DNA of 64,000 nucleotides from Azorhizobium oxalatiphilum (lineage in GTDB: Bacteria > Pseudomonadota > Alphaproteobacteria > Rhizobiales > Xanthobacteraceae), in the NCBI RefSeq assembly GCF_014635325.1, contig NZ_BMCT01000002.1:558001-622000 (forward strand), read 5' to 3'. This document shows positions 35,211 through 44,537 of this stretch, piece by piece (positions within the stretch are counted from its first letter, which is position 1; each line of letters begins with the position of its first letter). Under the pieces are notes generated by a model. It searched no databases, was not told the origin of the DNA, and saw only the letters and a list, made by a program, of their open reading frames with translations. The translations under genes and the position numbers were made by a program.

Positions 35211-35651
35211 ATGTCCAAGTTATTGAATACGCTGCTCATCGTCGGCGGGATGACGATTTCCGGGTATGCAGGTGCCCTGCTTCATGCCCAGGCCCAGGCG
35301 CAGACCGCATCCAAGCCGCATGCCCCCGTCGGAGAGCGCGCTCCATCGCGCGCGCAGCAACTGATGGGCGACATCGCCCCCAAGCTGGCCGAGCTGACAG
35401 ACGAAGTTCTCTTCGCGGACGTCTGGGAACGGCCGGAACTCTCCAAGCGTGACCGCAGCCTTGTGACCGTCGCCGCACTCATCGCGCTCAACCGGCCGGA
35501 CCAGCTGCGTTCTCACATGGCACTTGCCCGCACCAATGGCGTCACGGAAACCGAGATGGTGGAAGTGATTACCCATCTCGCATTCTACGCCGGCTGGCCG
35601 AGCGGGGTCTCGGCGGTCGGGATCGCCCGGGATGTGTTCAAGAAGAACTGA
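35211..35651 (+). CDS. Secreted carboxymuconolactone decarboxylase (CMD/AhpD)-family protein
   Basis: A 146-residue protein with a signal peptide (MSKLLNTLLIVGG through AQAQ) and a CMD-like helical domain: ELSKRDRSLVTVAALIALNR, LRSHMALARTNGVTETEMVEVITHLAFYAGWPS. The CxxC of peroxidase members is absent, as in the decarboxylase-like branch. It likely works in the periplasm. ATG 35211 has GGAGGG 6 nt upstream. It starts a same-strand run with a cupin, cytochrome P460 and a membrane protein, with gaps of only 18-40 nt. Confidence 0.88.
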   Translation: MSKLLNTLLIVGGMTISGYAGALLHAQAQAQTASKPHAPVGERAPSRAQQLMGDIAPKLAELTDEVLFADVWERPELSKRDRSLVTVAALIALNRPDQLRSHMALARTNGVTETEMVEVITHLAFYAGWPSGVSAVGIARDVFKKN

Positions 35652-35669
35652 GCCGCGCAGGAGCATCAC

Positions 35670-36143
35670 ATGAAGCGGATAGCCGCCTTCCTTGCCGCCG
35701 GGATTCTCGTGATTTCGGCTGCCGTGGCCCAGAATTCCTCGACGATCTCGGTGGTCTCCTCGAAGACGCAGCCCACCGCCACAGGCCCGTCCCAGAATTT
35801 CACGGGAAGCGTGAAGGTCAGTTCCCGCTTTCAGCGAACCGATCCGGCCCGCGTCGGGGGCGGCGTCGTTGCATTCGAGGCCGGCGCCCACACCGCGTGG
35901 CACACCCACCCACTCGGGCAGACGCTGATCGTGACGAGCGGGACCGGCCTCGTTCAGGCCTGGGGCGAGCCGATCCAGCGCATGGAGGTTGGCGACGTGG
36001 TCTGGATTCCGCCCGGCGTGAAGCACTGGCACGGTGCCGCGGCTGCGACCCCGATGACGCACGTCGCCATCTCCGAAAGCCAGGACGGCAAATCGGTGGA
36101 GTGGCTCGAATTGGTGACCGACGACCAATATTCCCGGCAATGA
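35670..36143 (+). CDS. Secreted cupin-domain protein
   Basis: A 157-residue protein: Sec signal (MKRIAAFLAAGILVISAAVA), then one cupin barrel with the metal motif AWHTHPLGQTLIVTSGTG and PPGVKHWHGAAAATPMTH. It belongs with the CMD-associated cupins that often pair with CMD proteins, here 18 nt after one. The metal and substrate are not known. Probably translated from the same mRNA as its neighbours. Confidence 0.9.
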   Translation: MKRIAAFLAAGILVISAAVAQNSSTISVVSSKTQPTATGPSQNFTGSVKVSSRFQRTDPARVGGGVVAFEAGAHTAWHTHPLGQTLIVTSGTGLVQAWGEPIQRMEVGDVVWIPPGVKHWHGAAAATPMTHVAISESQDGKSVEWLELVTDDQYSRQ

Positions 36144-36183
36144 GGAAACCCGTTGCCGTCGCCTTCCGCCGCCCTTCCCGAGA

Positions 36184-36675
36184 GTGCCACCATTGAAGAC
36201 CTTTCTTCGTCTGACCGCGTCATCCGTGGCTGCCGCCATCGCCGCCCTCGCCCTCGTGTGGCCCTTGCACGCCGAACCGACCCGCGTGACGTTCCCCGAT
36301 ATCGAGAGCCTGACCCATTACACGACCGTGAGGCGGGGTAACGTCACCGAGCACATCCTGACGACGCCTGCGGCCATCGAGGCGGTCAAAAACGGGAAGC
36401 CGATCCCCACGGACACGACGTTCGTGCTGGCCGATTATCGCGACGGCAAAATCTACCGCTACTTCGTCATGGAAAAGGGAGCCGGGTGGGGCGCGGATTA
36501 CGACGAGCGGCGTCGCACGGGTGATTGGCAGTTCCAGTGGTTCTGGCCCGATCGCACCATCAACGAGAAGGAAAACACGGCCAGGTGCCAGTCCTGCCAT
36601 GGCTCTCGGGCGGACTCCGAGTTCCTTTTCACCTTCATCCAGTTGCGTGATTTCGACGGGCGCACGCCCGATTGA
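36184..36675 (+). CDS. Cytochrome P460-family protein
   Basis: About 163 residues with a signal peptide (through LHA) and a cytochrome P460 core: SLTHYTTVRRGNVTEHI at the front, TFVLADYRDGKIYRYFVMEKG in the middle, and the heme motif CQSCH near residue 140. P460 cytochromes carry an unusually cross-linked heme and oxidise hydroxylamine or detoxify NO; related small ones have other roles. The start is GTG 36184 or TTG 36193; neither has a strong ribosome site. It lies 40 nt after the cupin gene. Confidence 0.85.
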   Translation: MPPLKTFLRLTASSVAAAIAALALVWPLHAEPTRVTFPDIESLTHYTTVRRGNVTEHILTTPAAIEAVKNGKPIPTDTTFVLADYRDGKIYRYFVMEKGAGWGADYDERRRTGDWQFQWFWPDRTINEKENTARCQSCHGSRADSEFLFTFIQLRDFDGRTPD

Positions 36676-36705
36676 GCGCCTGTTCGGTTGAGCCAAGGTA
36701 TCGTC

Positions 36706-37386
36706 TTGAAACCCCTGTATGCGCTCCGGCTTGTCCTCGACACCCTGTCGGCGATCCTCTTCCTCGTCGGTCTGGCCTATTGGTGGCAGGACAATCTCAC
36801 CCATGAACTGGCGGGCTGCGGCCTGCTGCTGCTGCTTTTCGCCCATGCTTCATTCAACCGACACTGGTATGGGTCGGTAGCCAAGGGGCAATACCCGCCG
36901 AAGCGCATTCTCAATGCCACGATCATCGCCCTGCTTCTCGTCTCCATGGCCGTCCTGATGGTGTCGAGCGTGCTGATCTCCAAGGATGTCTTTGCCTTCC
37001 TCGGCGTCCGCTTCCGGCCAACTGCCCGGCAAGCACACGTTCTCGCGGCCTATTGGGCGATCCCGTTCATCGCACTCCATATCGGGACCCGTTGGACGGT
37101 GGTGATGAATGCCATCGGCAGGCTATCGGGATTTCGGGGGGCGGACCGCCGGACCACGATGATCCTGAGGGCGGCCTCCATCGTGCTGCTTGCCTTCGGC
37201 CTGATAAGCACGATCGAGATGGGTCTCGGCCCAAAGCTCCTGCTTCAGCCCAACCTGGATATGTGGGACTTCAACGATGAAGCGGTCGGCTTCTTCGCGC
37301 GGTATGCCGCGATCATCGGCATGTTCGGCGTCATCGGGCACTACGGCTCGGGCGGCTTGCGCATCGCGCGGTCAACCAAGAACTGA
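36706..37386 (+). CDS. Membrane protein, DUF4405-like (possible heme b protein)
   Basis: About 226 residues with five or so hydrophobic helices. Histidines in helices (FAHASFNRHWYG, ARQAHVLAAYW, FIALHIGTRW) are spaced as in DUF4405 cytochrome-b-like membrane proteins, so it may pass electrons to the neighbouring P460. The start is uncertain: TTG 36706 has AAGG just upstream, and TTG 36688 is also possible. It ends the four-gene run that begins with the CMD protein. Confidence 0.78.
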   Translation: MKPLYALRLVLDTLSAILFLVGLAYWWQDNLTHELAGCGLLLLLFAHASFNRHWYGSVAKGQYPPKRILNATIIALLLVSMAVLMVSSVLISKDVFAFLGVRFRPTARQAHVLAAYWAIPFIALHIGTRWTVVMNAIGRLSGFRGADRRTTMILRAASIVLLAFGLISTIEMGLGPKLLLQPNLDMWDFNDEAVGFFARYAAIIGMFGVIGHYGSGGLRIARSTKN

Positions 37387-37457
37387 TCTCTTACTCAATT
37401 AAGTCAGACCGCTTCAAAGATTCCCCCGGGCACTCGCCAGCGCGAAGCAGCGCCTTT

Positions 37458-37502
37458 TGATTAGCCTCACTTATGGAGCCTTGCGTAATCCGCGTCTAAT
37501 CC
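37458..37502. promoter_or_regulatory. Shared island operator, copy 3
   Basis: TGATTAGCCT (37458-37467), 25 nt, then CGTCTAATCC (37493-37502). It lies about 150 nt upstream of the [2Fe-2S] gene, in the gap after the DUF4405-like gene. One base shorter than the other copies. Confidence 0.5.
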
Positions 37503-37648
37503 GCGCACGCGTCGCAGGTTAAAATCATTCGAATTGTTCATCGTGCGGGCGAGGACTGCCGGCGCGCGCGTTCACCCCATACCCCGACCAGGTGCACGCA
37601 GCATCAGGTGACGGCACCGCCTCCCGCGCCAACATAAGGAATGCACCG

Positions 37649-38095
37649 ATGGAGTTGCGTATCAACGGGATGACCCACCAGATCGACGTGGAGCCCGAGA
37701 CGCCGCTGCTGTGGGTGATCCGCGAAGAGCTGGGCATGACCGGAACCAAGTATGGTTGCGGCCTCGCGCAGTGCGGGGCCTGTACGGTCATGATCGACGG
37801 GCGGGTCGCACGGTCCTGCGTAACCCCGGTCGAAAGCGTTGCAGGCGCCGAGGTGACGACCATAGAGGCCGTCGAGACGGATCCGGTGGGGCGCAAGGTG
37901 GTCGCCGCCTGGATCGACAATCAGGTTCCGCAATGCGGCTACTGCCAGTCCGGCCAGGTCATGGCCGCTGTTGCGCTGCTCAAGGAGAACCCCAGCCCCG
38001 GTGAAAGCGAAATCACCGAAGCCATGGTCAATCTGTGTCGATGTGCGACCTACAACGCCATCCATGCCGCCGTCCGTCAGGTCGCAAAAGCGTGA
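37649..38095 (+). CDS. [2Fe-2S] subunit of an isoquinoline 1-oxidoreductase-type Mo hydroxylase
   Basis: A 148-residue small subunit with two iron-sulfur clusters: the plant-type one uses Cys37, Cys42, Cys45 and Cys57 (YGCGLAQCGACTV), and the second uses CGYC and CRC near residues 97-135. It has no FAD partner gene nearby, as in IorA-type enzymes. ATG 37649 has TAAGGA upstream. It is followed 11 nt later by its Mo subunit and then by a triheme cytochrome c, which together resemble the three-subunit aldehyde dehydrogenase of acetic acid bacteria. Confidence 0.93.
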   Translation: MELRINGMTHQIDVEPETPLLWVIREELGMTGTKYGCGLAQCGACTVMIDGRVARSCVTPVESVAGAEVTTIEAVETDPVGRKVVAAWIDNQVPQCGYCQSGQVMAAVALLKENPSPGESEITEAMVNLCRCATYNAIHAAVRQVAKA

Positions 38096-38106
38096 GCGAG
38101 GGAAAC

Positions 38107-40362
38107 ATGAACAGCCTCGCTTCCACGGATCTCGGCCCACACGACCTCTCCGAGACCCCCATCAACCTGTCCCGCCGCGGCTTCCTCGGCGCATCGTTCG
38201 GCGCCTTCGTCCTCGGCGTTGCCCTGCCGGCGGGACCGGCAAGGGCGCAGGCAGGGGCAGGCCCCGCCATCGATCCCGGCACCCGTGTCCCCGCCTTCCT
38301 GGAAATCCGCCCCGATGGGTCGGTCCTCCTGCAAAGCCCGTTCATCGAGGGGGGACAGGGCATCTTCACCGCCATGGCACAGATTGTCGGCGAGGAGATG
38401 GATGCCGATCCGTCCCGCTTCAGCGTCGTCGCCGCCCCACCCGGGCCCGATTATTTGGTGGTGAACGGAAAGCTGCGCATCACCGGCGGCAGCATGTCGG
38501 TGCGCACCAGTTACGAGCGCATGCGCAGGCTTGGCGCGATCGCGCGGAGGATGTTGTTGCAGGCGGCGGCCGACCGGCTTGGCGTGCCGCTGGCCGATCT
38601 TCGGACCGAGCCGGGCAAGGTCGTCCATATCGCTTCCGGGCGCGAGCTTGCGTATGGAGAACTCGCGCCAGCCGCAATGACGCTGTCCGTGCCGACCGAC
38701 GTGCCCCTGAAGTCGCCCGCCGACTTCCGCTGGATCGGCAAAAGTGTCCCGAGACTGGACGTTGCCGATAAATCGACGGGCCGGGCCACCTATAGCATCG
38801 ACGTCGCAGTCGATGGCATGCTCCTGGCTGCCGTCCAGCACGCGCCGCGGCTTGGTTGCGAACCCGCTGCTCTTCTGAACGAGGCCCAGGTCGGCGCCAT
38901 GCGCGGCGTCCATTCGGTGCATCGCCTGCCCGGCGCGGTGGCGGTCGTCGCGGACCGCTGGTGGCGCGCCCGGAAGGCGGTGGAGGCCCTCCAGGTCGAA
39001 TGGAAGGAGGCGGACCCGTTCGTCCAGCGTCCGTTCCCGGTCATGCCTGCGGATTTCTCCAGTGCGGCCCTGAAGGACAAGCTGATCGCCAGCCACGGCA
39101 AGGCCCTTGATGCCGAGGTCGTCGGCGATGTCGGCGGAGCCATGGGCAAGGCGGCAAAGGTCGTCGAGGCCGTCTATGATGCGCCCTTCATCGCTCATGC
39201 GCAGCTTGAACCGCCCGCCGCCACCGCACGGTTCAATGCCGACGGCACGCTCGACCTCTGGGTTCCCAATCAGGCGCCGGAGATTTTCCAGCGCAATGCC
39301 GCCAAGCTGGCGGGATTGGAGCCCGAACAGGTCCGCGTGCATTCGCCCATGCTCGGCGGCTTCTTCGGTCGGCATTTCTACTACGAGGCCTCTCTCGCCT
39401 TTCCCCAGGCCATGCAACTGGCAAAGGCAGTCGGCCGTCCCGTGAAGCTGATCTGGAGCCGCGAAGAGGAGTTCCTGCGGGACACGCTCCGCCCCATGGG
39501 CGTGGTGCGGTTCAAGGCAGGCCTCGACGCACGCGGCAAGCCGGTAGCCCTCGAGGCCGAGGTTCCCGGTGAGGGCCCCCGGTTCCGGGTGAACAAGGTA
39601 CCCCTCGACAAGCCCGACCCCACCGCGGTCGAAGGCATTGCCGAGAAGCCTTACGCCATCCCCAACCGGCGGATTTCGCAGATCCCCGTGCCGTATCCGG
39701 TGATGATCGGCTTCTGGCGCTCCGTGGGCCATTCGATGAACGGCTTTCTCTACGAGACGTTCTTCGACGAGATGGCCGATGCCGGCCAGCAGGATCCGTT
39801 CGCATTGCGACTGGAACTGCTTGCGGGCAACGCGCGCCTGACCGCCCTCCTGAAGTCCGTCGCCGACCTTTCCGGGGGCTGGCGCCGCGGTCCCTATACG
39901 GCAGCGGACGGAAGCCGGCGAGCGCGTGGGATCGCCATGGCCTCCCCCTTCGGCTCCGAGGTGGCGACCATCGCGGAAGTGTCCGTCAGCAAGAATACCA
40001 TCGTGCTGCATGACATCTGGGTCGCGATCGACCCGGGCCACGTGGTGAATCCCGCCATCGTCGAGGCGCAGGTCCGTTCCGCCGTGGGCAACGGACTGTC
40101 GACGGCCTTGCTGGAAGAGGTCGTCTACGAGCACGGTCGCCCCAAGGCCCGGAATTACGATCAGTATCCCATTCTGCCGCCTGACCGTATGCCACCGGTG
40201 CACGTCCGGATCATCGAGAGCGGTGCGCCGATGGGCGGCGTCGGCGAACCGGGCGTGCCCGGCGTCCCGCCTGCGGTAGCGAACGCCCTGTCGACCCTGC
40301 TCGGCCGTCGCATCCGCAGCCTTCCGCTTTCGAAGGCTCCGCTGACGGCATCGGCGAGCTGA
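38107..40362 (+). CDS. Mo-cofactor subunit (IorB/AldH-type), Tat-exported
   Basis: A 751-residue large subunit with a twin-arginine signal (LSRRGFLGASFGAFVLG) and an Ala-Gln-Ala cleavage site. Mo-binding features include SPMLGGFFGRHFYYE, GFWRSVGHSMNGF, and the catalytic Glu in GGVGEPGVPGVPP. It is an IorB-type enzyme, exported with its Fe-S partner, that oxidises an aldehyde or N-heterocycle. ATG 38107 has GAGGGA. The cytochrome c after it should take electrons on to the respiratory chain. Confidence 0.93.
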   Translation: MNSLASTDLGPHDLSETPINLSRRGFLGASFGAFVLGVALPAGPARAQAGAGPAIDPGTRVPAFLEIRPDGSVLLQSPFIEGGQGIFTAMAQIVGEEMDADPSRFSVVAAPPGPDYLVVNGKLRITGGSMSVRTSYERMRRLGAIARRMLLQAAADRLGVPLADLRTEPGKVVHIASGRELAYGELAPAAMTLSVPTDVPLKSPADFRWIGKSVPRLDVADKSTGRATYSIDVAVDGMLLAAVQHAPRLGCEPAALLNEAQVGAMRGVHSVHRLPGAVAVVADRWWRARKAVEALQVEWKEADPFVQRPFPVMPADFSSAALKDKLIASHGKALDAEVVGDVGGAMGKAAKVVEAVYDAPFIAHAQLEPPAATARFNADGTLDLWVPNQAPEIFQRNAAKLAGLEPEQVRVHSPMLGGFFGRHFYYEASLAFPQAMQLAKAVGRPVKLIWSREEEFLRDTLRPMGVVRFKAGLDARGKPVALEAEVPGEGPRFRVNKVPLDKPDPTAVEGIAEKPYAIPNRRISQIPVPYPVMIGFWRSVGHSMNGFLYETFFDEMADAGQQDPFALRLELLAGNARLTALLKSVADLSGGWRRGPYTAADGSRRARGIAMASPFGSEVATIAEVSVSKNTIVLHDIWVAIDPGHVVNPAIVEAQVRSAVGNGLSTALLEEVVYEHGRPKARNYDQYPILPPDRMPPVHVRIIESGAPMGGVGEPGVPGVPPAVANALSTLLGRRIRSLPLSKAPLTASAS

Positions 40363-40454
40363 TCCTCCTCATCACCGATGGATCGAGGACCGCATCGATG
40401 CGGCCCTCCCCTCGGCCATTTGTGACCTGAAAACCTGCGAGGGTGGGAATTGCC

Positions 40455-41804
40455 GTGCTGAAACGCCTGATTGCCGTATTTGCCGCCGCGATCGTCGTGA
40501 TTGCCGCCGCCGGTGCCTGGTGGGCGACCCGTGTCCCTGCCTCGCCGTTCGACCGGGCGAGCCAGGCCTCCCCCGGCGCGACGGAAGCGCCCGAAGCAAC
40601 TGTGGCACGCGGTGCTTACGTGGCCCGCCAGGCGGATTGCGTCGCCTGTCATACGACGGAGGGCGGGGCATCATTTGCGGGCGGGCTGGCGATGGGGACG
40701 CCGATCGGCGCGATCTACACCACCAACATCACCCCGGACCGGGAAACCGGCATCGGCTCTTACAGCCTCGCCGAGTTCGACAACGCGGTGCGGCGGGGCG
40801 TCGCCCGTGACGGGCATCGGCTGTATCCCGCCATGCCCTATCCGTCCTACGCCAAGATGACCGACGAAGACGTCCAGGCGCTCTACGGCTACTTCATGAA
40901 GCGTGTCACTCCTGTCCGCCAGGAAAACCGAGCTTCGGATATCCCATGGCCGCTCAACATGCGCTGGCCGCTCGCCTTCTGGAACATTCCCTTCTACGAC
41001 GGCCACCCCTACGTCGCCGACACGTCCCGCAGCGCCCAATGGAACCGTGGCGCCTATCTCGTCCAGGGTGCAGGGCATTGCGGCAGTTGCCACACCCCGC
41101 GCGGCTTGGCCATGCAGGAGCGCGCGCTTGATCAGGGCAGCGCTGCCTACCTGTCCGGAGCCCTACTCGACGGTTGGTACGCGCCCAGTCTACGGAACGA
41201 CCCCAACACGGGCCTCGGCCGCTGGAGCGAAAGCGAGATCGTCAGCTATCTGCGCACCGGCCGGAACGTCCACGGTGTCGTGTTCGGCTCCATGCTCGAA
41301 GCCTTCAACAACTCCACGCAGCACCTGTCGGAGGAAGATCTGGGGGCCATGGCGCACTACCTGAAGTCCCTTCCCGGTGACCCGGAGCGCGACGGAAAGC
41401 CATGGAGCTACCAAGCGGCACCGGCGCGGACCGGAAGCCCATCGAACGGCGAGAAGATCTACGCGGCCCGCTGCGCCTACTGCCATGGTGTCGATGGGCG
41501 CGGCCGTGGGCAGTGGATTTCTCCCCTCGCGGGCGCCAGCTCGGTTCTGTCGAAGGAGAATGCCTCGACCATCAACATCACGTTGAATGGCTCCGGTCGC
41601 GTGGTTCAGGCTGGCACGCCGGACAGCTACCGGATGCCGCCCCTGCGCCAGTTGTTGTCGGACGGGGAGATCGCGGACGTGCTGACCTACGTGCGCGGGG
41701 CGTGGGGTAACGGAGCTCCGGCGGTGACGCCCGAGGATGTGGCCAAGTTGCGCCGAACGACGAATCCTTCGAGCGACGAGGTCATCATCCTGCAAATGCG
41801 CTGA
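40455..41804 (+). CDS. Triheme cytochrome c subunit of the Mo dehydrogenase
   Basis: About 449 residues. A single N-terminal helix (residues 1-25) anchors or exports it, and three class I heme sites follow (CVACH, CGSCH, CAYCH), each with a downstream Met motif. This matches the cytochrome c subunit of membrane alcohol and aldehyde dehydrogenases. It lies 92 nt after the Mo subunit. It would carry electrons from the Mo/Fe-S pair to ubiquinone. GTG 40455 fits the GGGTGGG site; GTG 40443 is possible. Confidence 0.9.
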   Translation: MLKRLIAVFAAAIVVIAAAGAWWATRVPASPFDRASQASPGATEAPEATVARGAYVARQADCVACHTTEGGASFAGGLAMGTPIGAIYTTNITPDRETGIGSYSLAEFDNAVRRGVARDGHRLYPAMPYPSYAKMTDEDVQALYGYFMKRVTPVRQENRASDIPWPLNMRWPLAFWNIPFYDGHPYVADTSRSAQWNRGAYLVQGAGHCGSCHTPRGLAMQERALDQGSAAYLSGALLDGWYAPSLRNDPNTGLGRWSESEIVSYLRTGRNVHGVVFGSMLEAFNNSTQHLSEEDLGAMAHYLKSLPGDPERDGKPWSYQAAPARTGSPSNGEKIYAARCAYCHGVDGRGRGQWISPLAGASSVLSKENASTINITLNGSGRVVQAGTPDSYRMPPLRQLLSDGEIADVLTYVRGAWGNGAPAVTPEDVAKLRRTTNPSSDEVIILQMR

Positions 41805-41819
41805 CGCCCCGACCTGCGT

Positions 41820-42716
41820 TCACCGTTCGCGATAGCGCAATGCTTCGATGAGAACGGTGAGCGCGGGCGAGGAATGGTGGCGGCTGGGATAATACAGGTG
41901 ATACCCCGGAAAGGGTGGGCACCAGTCCTCAAGGACACGGACAAGGCGCCCCTTCTTCACGTGAGGAAGAACCTGGTCCTCAGGCATGTAGGCAATGCCC
42001 AGGCCGTCTAGAGCCGAGTTGAGGCGCATTGCCAGGCTGTTGAACACCAGTTGGCCCTCACCGCGCACCTTCACCTCGCGCCCGTCCTGCTCGAGCCCCC
42101 AGGGGAAAATGCCGCCATAGGTGGGAAGACGGATGTTGATGCAATTGTGGCCCGTCAAGTCCTGCGGCGTCTTCGGGACCGGATGATCCTTGAAGTAGGA
42201 CGGTGCTGCCACCACCGCCATGCGCATGTCAGGTCCGATACGCACGGCGATCATGTCCTTGGCCACCTGCTCTCCCATCCGGACTCCAGCATCATAGCCT
42301 TCCGAGACGATGTCCCGCAGGCCGTGGTCGATGATGATCTCGATGCCGACGTCGGGATATCGGAACAGAATGCGCTTGAGCGCCGGCTGGAGGATCGAAA
42401 CCGCAGGATGCTCGCCGGCGGTAATGCGGATCCGACCGGCTGGCGTCTCGCGCAACTCGCCGAGCGCCTTCAGTTCCGCCTCGATCTCGTCGAACCGCGG
42501 CGAGACCGTGCGCAGGAGGCGTTCACCCGCTTGCGTCGGTGACACGCTACGTGTGGTCCGGATCAGGAGACGGAGCTTGAGGCGCTCCTCAAGGGCGCGA
42601 ATGGTCTGACTCAGCGCGGACTGCGACATGCCAAGCTTCGCAGCGGCGCGTGTGAAGCTTCGTTCCTTCGCGACCATCGCGAACGCGGCGAGGTCGTTGA
42701 AATTCTCGTGGGGCAT
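41820..42716 (-). CDS. LysR-family regulator, likely controlling the island
   Basis: A 298-residue LTTR with an N-terminal winged helix (FTRAAAKLGMSQSALSQTIRALEERL) and an effector domain (RIRITAGEHPAVSILQPAL, VSEGYDAGVRMGEQV) of the DsdC/aldehyde-responsive subgroup. It faces the cytochrome c gene with 15 nt between stops. Its ATG is directly abutted by copy 4 of the shared operator, with no Shine-Dalgarno, which suggests autoregulation and perhaps a leaderless mRNA. The effector is unknown. Confidence 0.92.
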   Translation of the reverse strand: MPHENFNDLAAFAMVAKERSFTRAAAKLGMSQSALSQTIRALEERLKLRLLIRTTRSVSPTQAGERLLRTVSPRFDEIEAELKALGELRETPAGRIRITAGEHPAVSILQPALKRILFRYPDVGIEIIIDHGLRDIVSEGYDAGVRMGEQVAKDMIAVRIGPDMRMAVVAAPSYFKDHPVPKTPQDLTGHNCINIRLPTYGGIFPWGLEQDGREVKVRGEGQLVFNSLAMRLNSALDGLGIAYMPEDQVLPHVKKGRLVRVLEDWCPPFPGYHLYYPSRHHSSPALTVLIEALRYRER

Positions 42717-42762
42717 TGATTAGGCGTCCTAATAAGCACATGCCGGATATAGCGCCTAATCA
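42717..42762. promoter_or_regulatory. Shared island operator, copy 4, at the lysR start
   Basis: TGATTAGGCG (42717-42726) and CGCCTAATCA (42753-42762) are exact complements 26 nt apart, the same spacing as copy 1. The left arm overlaps a second palindrome ATTAGG-CGT-CCTAAT (42719-42733), the T-N11-A type bound by LysR proteins. It lies in the 329-nt gap between lysR and the MFS gene; the rest of that gap shows no gene. Confidence 0.65.
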
Positions 42763-43045
42763 CTGAACGATGCGAGTGCTAGCATAGCAAAGTCGCATAA
42801 TAATTAGTGTGCAATTGTATCCAATCTGACACAATCAGACAGTCATCACGCACGGTTGCGCAATCCGAGAGATCTCTGCACAGACGGATCGAAGCTTCGA
42901 GGCCGCAATCTTCTCAACGAGAACTTCCGGAACGTATGGCGGATTTGACGCATCCACACCCAAACCGCCGATATGGATCACTTACGATCCGCGTATACCG
43001 GAAGACCGCCCACCAAAATTAGTATCCCTCTTCGAAGAAAGTGCA

Positions 43046-44500
43046 ATGATGTCGGGAGCAGCCCGCCGCGGCCCCAACAAGCCGGCCATCCTTGCGATCA
43101 TCCTCGTCAGCTACGTGATGATCGTCCTCGACATCTCGGTCGTGCTCACCGGTCTGCCGAAGATCCGGCAGGACCTCGGCTTCTCCGATGCCAGCCTCGC
43201 CTGGGTCCAGACCGCCTATACCCTGACGTTCGGCGGCTTGCTCCTGCTGGGAGCCCGTGCCGGCGACATGCTCGGCCGGCGGCTGATGCTGATGGTGGGT
43301 CTGGCCATCTTTACCGTGGCCTCGGTCGCCATCGGGGCCTCGCAATCGGCCATCTGGATGCTTGGATGGCGGGCCGTTCAGGGCCTCGGTTCGGCAATCC
43401 TTGCCCCGTCTACCCTCGCCCTGCTGCAGATCACCTTTCCGGAGGGACCCGAACGCACGCGCGCGGTCTCCTACTACAGCGCCGCCGCTGGTGCTTCGGC
43501 GACGTTCGGCCTGGTGTTGGGTGGCGTGCTCGCCGACTGGTTGTCATGGCGGGTCGGCTTCCTGATCAACCTGCCGATCGGCGTCGGACTCATTCTCGCG
43601 GCACGCGCCTTCGTGACGGAGGGGGCGCGGCGGCCCGGCCACTTCGACCTCCCCGGTGCGCTCACCTCCACCATCGGCATGACCGCGCTGGCCTACGGCT
43701 TCCTCCATGCCGCCCGCTCGGGCTGGTCCGATCCCGGCAGTGTCATCGCAATCCTGGCTGCGGTGCTCTGCCTCGTGGCGTTCGTCTTCATAGAGCGGCG
43801 CCAGAGCCAGCCCATCCTTCCCCTTCGGCTGTTCGCGAGCCCCGGGCGATCGGGCGCCTACATCGCGCGGACCCTGTATCTGGGCGGCATGGTCGGCTTC
43901 TTTTTCTTCACCACGATCTATCTTCAGGACGTGGCCGCCTACGGACCGGCGCTGACCGGTCTCGCCTTCCTGCCTGCGACCCTACTTCATGTTCCGTTCT
44001 CGGTTGCCGTGCCGCGGCTGACGCGGTGGTTCTCCCTCAACCAGCTACTAGTCGCCGGGATGCTGATCGGCATCGTCGGCATGGCCTGGCTGAGCCGAGT
44101 CTCGCCTCAATCCGGATACCTGCTCGGGGTGGCCGCACCCATGCTGCTGATCGGAATCAGCCAGGGGCTCACCCTCAGTCCCCTCACGTCCGCCGGTGTC
44201 GCGGGCGTGTCCCCGGAGGATGCCGGTGCCGCATCCGGTGCGGTCAACGTTGCCCACCAGCTTGGCACGTCCGTCGGGCTCAGCCTTCTGGTGGCAATTT
44301 CCTCTTTGGGCGCCACGGGTCTCGCCGGCCCCGCCCTGACTGCCCATCGCGTGGTGCTCGCGTTCGATGCCGCATCCGTCATGCTGGTCGTCGCTTTTCT
44401 GGTCGCCATCGTGACGATCGTGCTCCCGCATCGGCGTCATGCCTGCACGGTGTGCACTGTTCGAACGGCATCCGAGGACACCTCCCCGGCCCGTCGCTGA
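43046..44500 (+). CDS. MFS transporter, DHA2-like drug efflux family
   Basis: About 484 residues with 12-14 membrane helices. MIVLDISVVLTGLPKI and WVQTAYTLTFGGLLLLGARAGDMLGRR are the motif D1 and A regions of the DHA2 branch, and GWRAVQGLGSAILAPSTLAL is motif B/C. It is a likely proton-driven exporter of organic compounds. Start ATG 43046 or 43049. SDR gene follows 37 nt later. Confidence 0.92.
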   Translation: MMSGAARRGPNKPAILAIILVSYVMIVLDISVVLTGLPKIRQDLGFSDASLAWVQTAYTLTFGGLLLLGARAGDMLGRRLMLMVGLAIFTVASVAIGASQSAIWMLGWRAVQGLGSAILAPSTLALLQITFPEGPERTRAVSYYSAAAGASATFGLVLGGVLADWLSWRVGFLINLPIGVGLILAARAFVTEGARRPGHFDLPGALTSTIGMTALAYGFLHAARSGWSDPGSVIAILAAVLCLVAFVFIERRQSQPILPLRLFASPGRSGAYIARTLYLGGMVGFFFFTTIYLQDVAAYGPALTGLAFLPATLLHVPFSVAVPRLTRWFSLNQLLVAGMLIGIVGMAWLSRVSPQSGYLLGVAAPMLLIGISQGLTLSPLTSAGVAGVSPEDAGAASGAVNVAHQLGTSVGLSLLVAISSLGATGLAGPALTAHRVVLAFDAASVMLVVAFLVAIVTIVLPHRRHACTVCTVRTASEDTSPARR

Positions 44501-44537
44501 TACCTGATCGGCGCAGTTCCCCCAGAAAGGACGCCCT

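Noticed and set aside
38077-40203. 708-aa minus-strand open frame opposite the Mo subunit
   Set aside because: Antisense shadow of a Tat-exported Mo enzyme; composition is not protein-like.
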